Origin: CBFCZU01 sp965602635 | GTDB taxonomy: Bacteria; Planctomycetota; Phycisphaerae; SM23-33 | NCBI GenBank assembly: GCA_965602635.1 | Contig: CBFCZU010000178.1 | Location: 1-8,876, forward strand | Direction: 5' to 3' | Length of the DNA: 8,876 nt | Shown here: piece after piece, positions 1 through 7,904 of the stretch | Position numbering within the stretch: the first letter of the stretch is position 1 | How the letters are laid out: every line of letters starts with the position of its first letter | Program-made: the position numbers and the translations under genes | The notes under the pieces: model-generated | What the model was told of the DNA's origin: nothing | Database searches by the model: none | The model's input: the letters and a program-made list of their open reading frames with translations, nothing else

Positions 1-2166
1 GGCGCGGTACACCTCCAGCAGGCTGGTGTTGTCGATCTTCATGAAGAAGCCGTCCAGGCCCTCGGTGCGGATGCTGTGATCGGCCTCCGCCGCCCTGACG
101 ACGCTGCGGCGGAGCTGCTCGATCTTGGCCAGCACGTCCTTGCGCTTCTTCTGCGTGGCGATGCGGATGGCGGTCTCGACGTAGCGGCGGTCGTCAACGC
201 CTTCGCGCCAGCCTTCCCAGCCGACGCAGTCGTAGATCTGCCCGTCGATGTCCCGGGCGGTTGGGGTCCAGTCGCTGTAGCCGTGGTCGAGGTCGTTGAA
301 CGGATCGACCGAGTGCCACAGGTAGGCCCAGAAGTAGATGCCGTCGGCGGAATACTTCCACGGCCCGAATCCGGTGCTCCACCGCACCGACCCCGGGCGG
401 GTGCGGGCGGTGGCCATCGTGTAGGGATAGAACAGCTTGGCGACGCCCTTGTCGGCGAGCTTCTTCTTCTCGGCGGCGTTGGTGGGGAAGGCGCCGTTGC
501 AGCTCCAGATGTCGGACTTGGTGCCCAGTTGCTTGACCGCCCACGCGCGGTTCATGAACACGCAGAAGACCTTCGTGTCGGGCGTGACCTTCTTGACCGC
601 CTCGTAGCAGACGAGGTAGTTGCGGATCTTATCGGGCGTCTTGACCGGCTCGTCGAAGGGGCAGCAGATCATCTCCGGCCAGCCGTTGGCTTTTTCCAGG
701 CGGCGGATGTCAACCCACCACTGGCCGTAGTGCTTGGCGAACTCGTCGGTGCCGACCTTGGCGCGGGTGTTGGCGACGACGTTGCCGGGGTTGGAGTAGC
801 GGTTGTCGCCCCCGCCGAAGTACACCATCTTGACGAACCCGGCCTGCTTGAGCGACTTGAGGTACTCGTTCATCTGGGCGGAGACGCCGGCGACGCACTT
901 GTCGCCGTCGAGCTTCGGCGCCAGGCCGCCCTGGGGCCACATCGACGACGCGTTGCACCCGTGGGCGCGGAGGTTCTCGACGAAGTCGCCTGAGATGACG
1001 CCGGAGATGTACCCGCCTCGGGCGACGTGATCGGCCTTATCGAGGCGGAAGGGCAGCACCTTCAGCCGGAGCGGCAGGACGGCCGAGCCGCCGCCGGAGC
1101 CCGAGAGGGTCAGCTTGCCGGCGTAGTCGCCGCTCTTGGCGTCGGCGGGCACGTGGATGGTGACGTGCCAGGCCTGCGACGTGCCTGCCTTGACGGGCAG
1201 CGGGCGGTTGGTCCGCAGCCAGACGGGCTGGACCTGCCAGCCCTTGGCCGACGAGCCCCCGCCGGCGCGCGTGGTGACGGCCTCGACGTACCGGACGGTG
1301 ACCTCGCGCCCGGCGCGCAGCCGCCCCGGGCCGGTCAGGTCGCTGACGGCGGCGGTGACGGTCTCGTCGCGCAGGGCGCGGACGGCCACCTGGAGCGGCT
1401 CGTACTCGCCCGGCGTGGCGTAGGTCTGGAGCACCAGCGCCTTCCGCTCGGCGTCGGTGGGCACGGCCGCGGGGTAAACGCCCTGCGTGTAGCTGCGGAC
1501 GAAGGGGATGAAGCCCCGCTTCCGGTCGGCGTCGCCGACCTCCCCGAGCTTGCCGCGCTCGGTGTGCGGGATGTGCTTGAAGCGCTTCTTGACGGCCTCG
1601 ACGGCGGCGGCGCGGGCGGCCCGGCTCTGGCGCAGCGCCTCGGCGGCCAGGGCCTTGTCCGCCCGCACGACCTCGATCTTGTCGATGGGCGCGGTCGCCG
1701 TGCCGTTGAGCTGGAACGACCACGTGCCGCGGCGGCCGCGGACGAACTCCTTGGCGACGTAAATCAGCGCCTGCTTCCACTTCCCGTCGCCCGTGCCGCG
1801 AAGCTGCCCGAAGTAGTGGAACCCGTACCGCCCGCCGGTGCCCGTCCAGCTATACAGCGCCAGGCCGTCGGCGAGCGTGTCGCGGTAGGTCACCGCCAGC
1901 ACGACGCTCTCGCGCGGGGCGGCCGTGTCCTTCCACCAGCACGGCAGGTGCACGTAGCACCAGGTGCTCTTGCCGGGGTAGGGCCGAAAGGCCCGCTCGC
2001 CGTCCTTTTCGACCGCCCCGAATCGCTCCACCTTCTCCTTGCCGCTGCCCAGGTCGCAGACGGCCAGGACCGCGTCGGCGGGGAACGATACCTTCTCGGC
2101 CCCGGCGGCTGAGGCGCAGATGCACGCCAGCAGGGCGGCGACAGTGATTCGCGAGCGGCTCGTCAT
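1..2166 (-). CDS. Secreted GH123/DUF4091-like glycoside hydrolase family protein, C-terminus outside the window
   Basis: The frame is open from an ATG at 2166 to the left edge, giving 722 residues with no stop, so the C-terminus is missing. An AAGGGA Shine-Dalgarno (2175-2180) sits 8 nt before the ATG. Residues 1-23 are a signal sequence (SRSR, short hydrophobic core, ASAAGA cleavage region); an LLAC at 12-15 makes a lipoprotein possible but less likely. Residues about 25-170 look like a beta-sandwich, followed by a charged helical linker. A second beta domain contains TPGEYEP (251-257), typical of the GH123/DUF4091 N-terminal domain. A probable TIM-barrel from about 385 carries PFDEP with adjacent D505-E506, matching the Asp-Glu pair used by GH123 beta-N-acetylgalactosaminidases. 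The signature WEGWREGVDDRRY (650-662) marks the end of the barrel, so probably little is missing. Family membership is well supported; the substrate is inferred only, and many DUF4091 proteins are uncharacterised. It lies downstream of the propeller remnant on the same strand. Confidence 0.85.
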   Translation of the reverse strand, partial: MTSRSRITVAALLACICASAAGAEKVSFPADAVLAVCDLGSGKEKVERFGAVEKDGERAFRPYPGKSTWCYVHLPCWWKDTAAPRESVVLAVTYRDTLADGLALYSWTGTGGRYGFHYFGQLRGTGDGKWKQALIYVAKEFVRGRRGTWSFQLNGTATAPIDKIEVVRADKALAAEALRQSRAARAAAVEAVKKRFKHIPHTERGKLGEVGDADRKRGFIPFVRSYTQGVYPAAVPTDAERKALVLQTYATPGEYEPLQVAVRALRDETVTAAVSDLTGPGRLRAGREVTVRYVEAVTTRAGGGSSAKGWQVQPVWLRTNRPLPVKAGTSQAWHVTIHVPADAKSGDYAGKLTLSGSGGGSAVLPLRLKVLPFRLDKADHVARGGYISGVISGDFVENLRAHGCNASSMWPQGGLAPKLDGDKCVAGVSAQMNEYLKSLKQAGFVKMVYFGGGDNRYSNPGNVVANTRAKVGTDEFAKHYGQWWVDIRRLEKANGWPEMICCPFDEPVKTPDKIRNYLVCYEAVKKVTPDTKVFCVFMNRAWAVKQLGTKSDIWSCNGAFPTNAAEKKKLADKGVAKLFYPYTMATARTRPGSVRWSTGFGPWKYSADGIYFWAYLWHSVDPFNDLDHGYSDWTPTARDIDGQIYDCVGWEGWREGVDDRRYVETAIRIATQKKRKDVLAKIEQLRRSVVRAAEADHSIRTEGLDGFFMKIDNTSLLEVYRA

Positions 2167-2257
2167 GATTGCGTTCCCTTCCAGCAGAGATTCTCCGGAC
2201 GGCCCCGTGCCCGAGGCCGTCGCCAGGACTCCCCGACCCCTTCGGCCGGCGGGCCGA

Positions 2258-2692
2258 TCACTCAAGCGTCAACATCGCCACCGTGTTCTGGTCCTTCACG
2301 AAGATCCGCTTACCCGCGACCACCGGGTGGGCGTAGGTGGGCGTGTCGGCGACCTTGATCTTGGCCAGCTCGGCGTATTTCTTGCCGTCGGGCTTGAAAA
2401 CGATCAGTTGGGAGGTGTTGGGCAGGGCCAGGATGACCGAGCCGGCATCGACTATGGCGGCGAAGCCCCGCCCGTGGCGGGTCTCGTCGGTCCAGGCCGT
2501 CTTGCCGTCCTCGTCCTTGGCGTTGATGCAGAACAGGTTGCCGCGGGCCGACAGGCCAAAGAGCAGCCCGTCCTTCAGCACCGGCGTGTTGAACTGCGGG
2601 GCGAGGTCCGGGTTGCTCCACAGCTCCTTGGCGGCGCAGATCAGGATCACAAGGCACACAGTCAGGCCGATGGATCGATTTGCGTTCTTCAT
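2258..2692 (-). CDS. Truncated PQQ-like beta-propeller protein, probable internally deleted remnant
   Basis: This encodes 144 residues from an ATG at 2692. The start is set by AGGAG placed 5 nt upstream; the same frame is open further upstream but without a comparable ribosome site. Residues 1-21 form a signal sequence or membrane anchor (basic start, hydrophobic stretch about 8-21, with C13 and C19). From residue 23 the sequence changes abruptly to the last repeats of a PQQ-binding-like (BamB/quinoprotein-like) beta-propeller: ELWSNPDLAPQFNTPVL, then LLFGLSARGNLFCINAKD, a GFAAIVDAGSVILALP blade, and a terminal KVADTPTYAHPVVAGKRIFV segment. Full-length relatives are usually around 400 residues, so most blades are absent while the C-terminus appears complete. 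I infer that an internal deletion joined the signal peptide to the C-terminal blades. The ribosome site and open frame mean it could still be made, but about two blades should not close a propeller. The gap to the GH123-like gene is 91 bp. Confidence 0.75.
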   Translation of the reverse strand: MKNANRSIGLTVCLVILICAAKELWSNPDLAPQFNTPVLKDGLLFGLSARGNLFCINAKDEDGKTAWTDETRHGRGFAAIVDAGSVILALPNTSQLIVFKPDGKKYAELAKIKVADTPTYAHPVVAGKRIFVKDQNTVAMLTLE

Positions 2693-2799
2693 GGCAGCTC
2701 CTGCTCGATTGGTGCTGAGTGGCCTAACGGAACCGCACTGACGCCGACAGAATGCTTGTCTGACTTGCCTGCTCCGGTTTGTTGGTATGTCCCGGATGC

Positions 2800-2817
2800 A
2801 CGGCCCCGGTGGGCCGT
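2800..2817 (-). terminator. Possible hairpin downstream of the acylase gene
   Basis: A perfect 7-bp stem (ACGGCCC / GGGCCGT) with a 4-nt CGGT loop lies about 90 bp past the acylase stop and ahead of the remnant propeller gene. No T-run follows on either strand, so it is at best a weak or factor-assisted terminator. The remaining bases between 2693 and 2906 show no other clear signal. Confidence 0.25.
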
Positions 2818-2906
2818 CTGGGAGCATTCTACCCTCGCCCCGGCCTTTGGCAAAGCCTCGATTCGCCCGGGCGCTCCACCTGCCCCCGCCGTGCGGGCGT
2901 TCCCGT

Positions 2907-5300
2907 CTAGCGTGTCAACGTCACGCGACTTGCGGCGATCTTGTCCACGGCTTCGCGCGACAACGGCGCCGGGCGGAGCCTACCGGACGCCCACATGGTC
3001 GTGGTGTCAGTCCGATGCGGACTGTCCAGGCGCTCGCTGTTACCGACCGGCAGGATCGTCCGGGCCGAGTCGGGGTCATGCAGAGGCACGTACTGGGTGT
3101 AGCATTGCCCAGCCTGGCTCTTGATGGTCGCGCCGTCAACGCAGGTGATCGGGGGATAGGTCAGGTCGTTCTCGGCCTTCAGCGTGCCGAACCCGTCCAG
3201 GCTGACGTACCAGCCCAGCTTGCGCTTGGCGACGGATTCGCGGGCGCGCTGGCCCCAGAGGGCAGGGTCGCGCCCCAGCCGCCCGCGGGCCTTGCGCCAC
3301 GCCCCGGCCAGCGAGCGGTCAATGAATTGCCGCTCCAGATCGTTCAGCTCGGCCCGGGGATCCGTGTCGATCCGCCCGCCGGCGGTCCGCAGGAAGTACG
3401 CCAGGCCGGACTGCCCTCCGCCGTAGACCTGCGCCAGCGGCGTGGCCACCATGCGGAAGAACGTGCCGATCTCGTTAGCCAGGGCCGCGCCGGGGACCGT
3501 GAGGTCCGACGACGCCCCCGCCTTCAGCCACGGGCCAAGCACGTCGAGCGCCGCCTTAGTCTCATCCGCCAGCTCGGCCTTCTGCACGTCGCGCAGGTGC
3601 AAGCCGAGACGGACGATCTCGCGGTGGGCCGGATTGACGGCGTCGTGGTGAATGGCCAGCACCTCCTCGGGGGTAAACGTCCGCTTCGCCTCCAGGCGCT
3701 CGCGCAGTCGCCAGGAGCGGATGGTGTCGCCGCCGGCCCCGGTCATCTGGCCGAAACTGACGGGGTAGAACGATTCGATGGGGCGGTGGTTGGCTGTTCC
3801 CAGGTAGCCGCGCTTGGGGTTCATCACGTGCGGCAGCAGCTCGTGCGGCACGAAGCCCTGCCAGTCATGCCTGCTTTCCGTGCCGTCATGAGCGGCCCGG
3901 CCAGCGTTGAGCGCGTGGCGGGAGCGGACGGGCATCGCCCCCACCGTCCAGTAGCCGATGTTCCCGGCCGAATCGCCGAAGACGCAGTTGGCGGTGGGGA
4001 AACGCCACTTCGCCAGCGCCTCGGCAAATTCGCCCGCGTTCCGTGCCCGGACCACGGCGAAGAACGCCTGGGCCGTCTCGCGATCGGTCTCGCAGACGGG
4101 CACTCGCTTCAGCGCCACGTGCCCCTCGCCGCGGGAGGCGAAAGCGAAAGGCGTGACCACCGGCCCGAGGTGTGTCACCCGCACGGGGTACTCGATCGAA
4201 CGCCCGCCGCGGACTTTGATGGTCTCTCTCAGGACGGTCATTTTCCGCCATTGGCCGTCGAAGAAGTACTGGTCGGGATGCTCGGCGTCGGTCTTGAGAC
4301 GGAACAGGTCCGCCTGATCGGCGCCCAGCGCGGTCAGCCCCCAGGCGATGCGATCGGTAAAGCCGATGAGAATGACCGGGCTGCCCGGCACGGCGATGCC
4401 GCGGGCGTTGAAGGTCTTGCCCCTGGCGTGGTACTCGTGGAAGAGCGACGGGTTGCGGACGGGCGTTTGCGGGTCGCTGACCAGCACGGCCGAGCGGGTG
4501 GTGGTGCGTCTGCGGCCGACGACCCAGGCGTGGCTGAACTTCGGCCCGCCCGCCCGGCGGGGGTCGGGCTTGACCTCGATGCCGTGGTCCTTGGCGAATT
4601 TCGTCACCTTGCGGACCCAGTCATCGGACACGTCCTCTCGGCGGACCACGGCCGGCAGATCGTCGGGGCCCAGCCGCTTCATTCCCGGAGGCAGTGGCGG
4701 CACGCGGAGGCGCCCACCGCGTCGCGGCGGCGCTCTGCCGGTCATCTGCCGCCATGCGATCAGGTCACGCGTCCCGTCGGTGGCGAAGAACTGCCCCAGG
4801 TGCCACCAGCTGACGATGCAGTCGGCCGGCGTCCACGGCTCGGGCGTGACGGCGCGGGTGGCGAACAGCGGGTTGAGCTTGCCGGCGTTGGCGGCGAAAT
4901 AGGCATTCACGCCGTCGCAGTACGCTTCCAGCAGCGATCGCGTCTCCGCGTCGAGGTTGGCGGCGACGACCTTCGCAGCGCGGTAGAAGCCGAACGTCCG
5001 CATCTTCTTGTCGAAGTGCACCGCAGACTCGCGGCGACGGGTGTGGGGGGCGTTGCCGATGACTTCCGCCAGGCGGCCCTGCACGGTGCGGAGCGTGTAG
5101 TACATCTGGAAGCCCCGGTCCTCGGCCACGGCATAGCCGACGCCGTACATGGCCCCGGCGTCGGTGTCGGCGAAGACGTGCGGGATGCCCCAGGTGTCGC
5201 GGATGATCTCGATACTGCCGGACTCGGCGCCCGTTCCCGCCGCACAGCCGCATGCCGCCGTCAGGAACATCACCGCAAAGCCGCGCTGGTATCCGTTCAC
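2907..5300 (-). CDS. Secreted penicillin acylase family Ntn hydrolase (S45-type)
   Basis: This encodes 797 residues. I chose the GTG at 5300 because AAGGAG stands 7 nt before it and the sequence then begins with a signal peptide (hydrophobic AVMFLTAA, with C17 and C19 allowing a non-ideal lipoprotein site). In-frame ATG codons further upstream fall inside or beside a repeat element and lack a ribosome site. The mature part opens with IEIIRDTWGIPHVFADT, the classic start of the alpha chain. The catalytic nucleophile is inferred as S256 in FSHAWVVG, which should become the first residue of the beta chain after autocatalytic cleavage. The family usually has Ser-Asn at this point; here it is Ser-His. 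Further family marks are FTDRIAWGLTALGADQADLF, GDSAGNIGYWTVGAMPVR and GYLGTANHRPIE. N504, about 249 residues into the beta chain, fits the oxyanion-hole Asn. Such enzymes hydrolyse amide bonds of acylated amines (penicillins, acyl-homoserine lactones, other N-acyl compounds); the substrate here cannot be read from sequence. It is transcribed away from the oxidoreductase gene. Confidence 0.92.
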   Translation of the reverse strand: MNGYQRGFAVMFLTAACGCAAGTGAESGSIEIIRDTWGIPHVFADTDAGAMYGVGYAVAEDRGFQMYYTLRTVQGRLAEVIGNAPHTRRRESAVHFDKKMRTFGFYRAAKVVAANLDAETRSLLEAYCDGVNAYFAANAGKLNPLFATRAVTPEPWTPADCIVSWWHLGQFFATDGTRDLIAWRQMTGRAPPRRGGRLRVPPLPPGMKRLGPDDLPAVVRREDVSDDWVRKVTKFAKDHGIEVKPDPRRAGGPKFSHAWVVGRRRTTTRSAVLVSDPQTPVRNPSLFHEYHARGKTFNARGIAVPGSPVILIGFTDRIAWGLTALGADQADLFRLKTDAEHPDQYFFDGQWRKMTVLRETIKVRGGRSIEYPVRVTHLGPVVTPFAFASRGEGHVALKRVPVCETDRETAQAFFAVVRARNAGEFAEALAKWRFPTANCVFGDSAGNIGYWTVGAMPVRSRHALNAGRAAHDGTESRHDWQGFVPHELLPHVMNPKRGYLGTANHRPIESFYPVSFGQMTGAGGDTIRSWRLRERLEAKRTFTPEEVLAIHHDAVNPAHREIVRLGLHLRDVQKAELADETKAALDVLGPWLKAGASSDLTVPGAALANEIGTFFRMVATPLAQVYGGGQSGLAYFLRTAGGRIDTDPRAELNDLERQFIDRSLAGAWRKARGRLGRDPALWGQRARESVAKRKLGWYVSLDGFGTLKAENDLTYPPITCVDGATIKSQAGQCYTQYVPLHDPDSARTILPVGNSERLDSPHRTDTTTMWASGRLRPAPLSREAVDKIAASRVTLTR

Positions 5301-5695
5301 GAGAGGTCTCCTTGACCGGCTGGATGCGGAGCCCGGCGCCCGCAAGCACCGGACGGCGATTCGCAAACAAACTAGCCCGGATGTTGCACGACGGGCGTGC
5401 AACATCCGCCCCACGGGCTTCGACGCGAGCGACTTACGTCGCTCTTGCTCAGGGCTAGCCTTGAGCGAGGCGCGAAGCGCCGAGTCGAAACCTTTGCGAG
5501 AGAACCGTCTCTCGCAAAGGTGCTTATCGCATAGACCCGGAAGGGGTCATGCAATAAGCAGGCTAGCCGGACCCCGGGCCCAATACAAGGCGGCGTTCGC
5601 GCGGGCCCCCGGCAGGCTTGAACTGTCGGTTCCGGCGGTGTAGGTTTCGCTGCGGAAGCACTTCGTCGAGGCGTCTTCTGGGAAAGGCCAGGGCA
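5301..5695. other. Divergent intergenic region occupied by a structured repeat
   Basis: These 395 bp separate the acylase gene (leftward) from the oxidoreductase gene (rightward) and should hold both promoters. The centre (5372-5566) is the CTAG-bounded repeat described separately. The 71 bp on the acylase side carry its AAGGAG ribosome site; the 129 bp on the oxidoreductase side carry AAAGG about 8 nt before the GTG. I see no convincing -35/-10 pair in either flank and no credible small gene. Confidence 0.6.
5372..5566 (+). repeat. CTAG-bounded multi-hairpin repeat, copy 1 (modules A and B)
   Basis: This 195-bp element is made of two modules that share one CTAG. Module A (5372-5458, 87 bp) has terminal inverted repeats CTAGCCC / GGGCTAG. 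It contains a perfect 13-bp hairpin with a 5-nt loop (5378-5408, CGGATGTTGCACG arm) and a 7-bp hairpin GAGCGAC-TTAC-GTCGCTC (5427-5444). Module B (5455-5566, 112 bp) has terminal repeats CTAGCCT / AGGCTAG. It contains GGCGC-GAA-GCGCC (5469-5481), a perfect 14-bp stem with an ACCG loop (5490-5521), and a long stem of 6+4+5 bp broken by one mismatch and one bulge (5522-5559). Its first 98 bp recur at the right edge of the window with 4 differences. No coding frame inside looks real. It resembles a MITE or REP/BIME-type element; which of these is inference. Confidence 0.88.
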
Positions 5696-6613
5696 GTGCT
5701 ACGAATCGCGATGATCGGCGCCGGGCAGATCGCCCAGCGCGTTTACCTGCCGGCGCTGGCCAAGCGCGACGACGTCCAGTTCGGCGTGCTGGTCGAGCCG
5801 CGGCGCGAGGTCCGCGACCACGTCAACGGGGCGTACCGGTTCGCCCGCGCGGTCGAGTCGGTCGATGAGATCGCCGAGGGCGAGGCCGACGCCGCTTTCC
5901 TGCTGACCGGCCACGACGACCGCCGCGGGCCGCTGACCAGGCTGCTGGAGCTGGGCCTGGACGTGCTGAGCGAGAAGCCCATGGCGGCCGACCTGACCGA
6001 GGCGGAGGAATTCACCCGCCTGGCCGAGAGCCACGGGCGGATACTCATGATCGGCTTCAACCGGCGCTTCATGCCGGCGTACGTCCGCGCCCACGAGTTC
6101 GTCGCGGGCCGGCCGATCCGCACCGCCCGGGTGTGGAAGCACGGCGGGAACGTCTGGGGCCACTCCATCCACGTCATCGACGTGCTGCGCTGGTTCTGCG
6201 GCGAGCCGGCCGACGTCCGCGCACAGGCCGACTTCGACGAAACCGGCCACGAGATCGCCGTGGCCGCCCTTGTCCGGTTCGACTCAGGCACGTCGGGCGT
6301 CTTCGAGACCTCCCGGCACTACGGCATGCGCAAGGACGAGCTGGAGGCGCACGGCGAGAACTGGACCGTCCGCGTGTACTCGCCGGACACCGTCATCATG
6401 TACGAGAACGGGCGGGAGGAGACCTTCCGTCACGGCAAGGACGTCTGGTACGTCGATGCCGAGCGGCACTGGGGGTTCGCCCAGGAGATCGACCACTTCC
6501 TCCAGGCCGTGCGGCAGCGCGTCACGCCGACGTCCTCGGCCGCCGACGCCCTGGAGAGCCACCGCCTGGCGGCGCGGATTATCGACGAGGCCCGCCGGGC
6601 GAGCCACGGTTGA
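5696..6613 (+). CDS. Gfo/Idh/MocA family NAD(P)-dependent oxidoreductase
   Basis: This encodes 305 residues from GTG 5696, with AAAGG about 8 nt upstream. The GTG keeps the first beta strand of the Rossmann fold (VLRIAMIGAGQIAQ); the ATG at 5711 would cut it, and the frame upstream has no family sequence. Residues 1-120 form the nucleotide-binding domain, with GAGQIA (8-13) and an acidic residue at the end of the second strand (VLVEP), which suggests NAD(H). E93-K94-P95 is the conserved EKP motif that supplies the catalytic lysine. The substrate domain has GHSIHVIDVLRWF, with H156, H159 and D162 in the place of the family's usual catalytic His/Asp motif. The protein is somewhat shorter than typical members (330-400 residues) and has no signal peptide, so it is probably cytoplasmic. 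The family oxidises or reduces sugars, inositols and related polyols; the specific substrate is unknown. It ends 42 bp before the M14 peptidase gene and is probably co-transcribed with it. Confidence 0.92.
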   Translation: MLRIAMIGAGQIAQRVYLPALAKRDDVQFGVLVEPRREVRDHVNGAYRFARAVESVDEIAEGEADAAFLLTGHDDRRGPLTRLLELGLDVLSEKPMAADLTEAEEFTRLAESHGRILMIGFNRRFMPAYVRAHEFVAGRPIRTARVWKHGGNVWGHSIHVIDVLRWFCGEPADVRAQADFDETGHEIAVAALVRFDSGTSGVFETSRHYGMRKDELEAHGENWTVRVYSPDTVIMYENGREETFRHGKDVWYVDAERHWGFAQEIDHFLQAVRQRVTPTSSAADALESHRLAARIIDEARRASHG

Positions 6614-6655
6614 CGCAACGACCGGCACCGCGGCCGGCAAAGTAAGGAGGCCGTC

Positions 6656-7888
6656 ATGTCCAAGACCCCCGACAGGCCCGACTACGACGACGCGGTCGCG
6701 CACGTCGATCGGCTCAAGTCCGAGCATCCCCGGCTGGTCGAGACGCGCGAGATCGGGTCGAGCGTTCAGGGCCGGGCCATCCCCTGCGCGATCGTCACCG
6801 ACCCCTCGGCCGCGGCCGACGACAAGCAGCACGTCCTGATGGTCGCCGGCCAGCACGGCTCGGAAGAATCCGGCCGGGCAATGGTCATGGCGCTGATGGA
6901 CTGGCTCGTCTCGGGCGCCGACGAGTCCGGCGATGTCCTCCGCAAGCAGGTGCTGGCCTTCGTGCCGTGCGCCAGCCCCGACGGCTCGCTCAACGAGTCG
7001 TCCCGCAACGCCGAGGGCGTTGACATCCCGCACACCTACGCCCTGGACGCGCCGGCCTTGACGCCGGAGGGCCGCGCGATCGAGGCGTTCGCCATGGAGT
7101 TCGTCCCGGACGTGGTCGTGGATGCCCACGGGCGCGGCGGCGGCGGCATGAAGGAGGAGGCGTGGGTCCAGCCGGCCCACCGCTTCAGCTCCGACCGCCT
7201 CTACCTGACGCTCATGAGCCAGGCGATGGCCCAGGCCGGCGAGGAGGCCGGCTTCCCCCAGACCGCCTTCCACCCGCCGGGGATACTCCAGTTTCGCGAC
7301 GGCCACGACGCCATGCTCGGCGAGATGCTCGCCTGGCGGTGCAAGACGCTGGGTCTGGGGCTGGAGAGCATCGAGCAGTACTACCGCCAGGCCGACTGGG
7401 AGGCGACCGGCCTGCCGCGGCTTCGCCGCCTGCTGCGGTTCGGCATGGAGGACGCCTTCGGCCTGGGGGTGGAGGGATACCCCAACGTGCTGGTCTCGGG
7501 CCAGCAGACCTACGGCCTCATGGCCCACGGGCGGACCGCGGCCGAGCGGCGAGCCAGCCGGGTCGAGCTGACGCGATTCCTCACCCGCAACTTCGCCATG
7601 GTGGACCGCGACGCCGACGGGGTCGTCCGGTGTGCGAAGGTCAAGGTCCTCTCGCAGACTTGCGAGGGCGACAACCCGCAGCGCTTCAGCGTCCTGCTGC
7701 GGATCAAGAACCCTTGTCAGATCGGCGAGATCACCTGGAAGGGTCAGCCGTTGCCGGCGGCCGAGGGCCACGGATACCGGACCTGGACCGACGCCTGTTC
7801 AACCTTCGTCCAGATTGACATCGCCGAGCCCTTCGGCGGGCCCGAGCGCTTCCTCGTGGTCAACTACGACTGCCCGTACTTCCAGTAG
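6656..7888 (+). CDS. M14 family zinc carboxypeptidase-like protein
   Basis: This encodes 410 residues from ATG 6656, with a strong AAGGAGG 5 nt upstream. Residues about 10-290 form the M14 (carboxypeptidase A/E-like) domain. The zinc site is visible as H67-x-x-E70 in GQHGSEES and H158 in VVDAHGRG. SPDG (107-110) and SSRNAEGVD, with R117, match the substrate-carboxylate region (NPDG...R..NANGVD in the family). E237 in LGLESIEQYY lies 79 residues after the third zinc ligand, the expected distance for the catalytic Glu (E240 is the alternative). All key residues are therefore present. Residues about 325-410 look like a small C-terminal beta domain. There is no signal peptide, unlike many M14 enzymes, so I infer a cytoplasmic peptidase or amidohydrolase. 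It follows the oxidoreductase by 42 bp in an apparent two-gene operon. The TAG stop coincides with the start of a degenerate repeat fragment. Confidence 0.92.
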   Translation: MSKTPDRPDYDDAVAHVDRLKSEHPRLVETREIGSSVQGRAIPCAIVTDPSAAADDKQHVLMVAGQHGSEESGRAMVMALMDWLVSGADESGDVLRKQVLAFVPCASPDGSLNESSRNAEGVDIPHTYALDAPALTPEGRAIEAFAMEFVPDVVVDAHGRGGGGMKEEAWVQPAHRFSSDRLYLTLMSQAMAQAGEEAGFPQTAFHPPGILQFRDGHDAMLGEMLAWRCKTLGLGLESIEQYYRQADWEATGLPRLRRLLRFGMEDAFGLGVEGYPNVLVSGQQTYGLMAHGRTAAERRASRVELTRFLTRNFAMVDRDADGVVRCAKVKVLSQTCEGDNPQRFSVLLRIKNPCQIGEITWKGQPLPAAEGHGYRTWTDACSTFVQIDIAEPFGGPERFLVVNYDCPYFQ

Positions 7889-7904
7889 GCCGGGTGTTGC
7901 ACGA
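7886..7904 (+). repeat. Degenerate left end of the CTAG repeat
   Basis: Starting at the TAG stop of the M14 gene, 17 of 19 bases match the first bases of module A (TAG then CCCGG(A)TGTTGCACGA, with G for the first C and G for the A). The second hairpin arm is not preserved. It is probably a decayed or partial copy; with so short a match, chance is possible but unlikely given the identical orientation and position at a stop codon. Confidence 0.5.

Noticed and set aside
76..2112. Long plus-strand open frames (76-993 and 1027-2112)
   Set aside because: Their Ala/Gly/Val/Arg-rich products match nothing I recognise and lie opposite the continuous GH123/DUF4091-like frame on the minus strand.
2787..5315. 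842-residue open frame on the plus strand
   Set aside because: It is exactly antisense to the penicillin acylase gene, has no recognisable motif, and arises from high GC at third codon positions; the minus-strand gene has a full set of family motifs.
5301..5414. Longer acylase start at an upstream ATG (5414)
   Set aside because: The extension would run through the repeat element and has no ribosome site; the GTG at 5300 has AAGGAG at 7 nt and begins a signal peptide.
5444..5469. Strand polarity of the repeat from G-T pairs in the near-palindrome around the middle CTAG
   Set aside because: The two wobble positions favour a plus-strand RNA fold here, but the mismatch in the long module B hairpin would be a wobble only on the minus strand, so no polarity can be claimed.
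5372..5554. Small minus-strand open frame inside the repeat
   Set aside because: It is simply a translation of the hairpin arms, with no ribosome site.
6284..7771. 495-residue open frame on the minus strand
   Set aside because: It is antisense to the M14 gene and the end of the oxidoreductase gene, both of which have conserved catalytic motifs and good ribosome sites.
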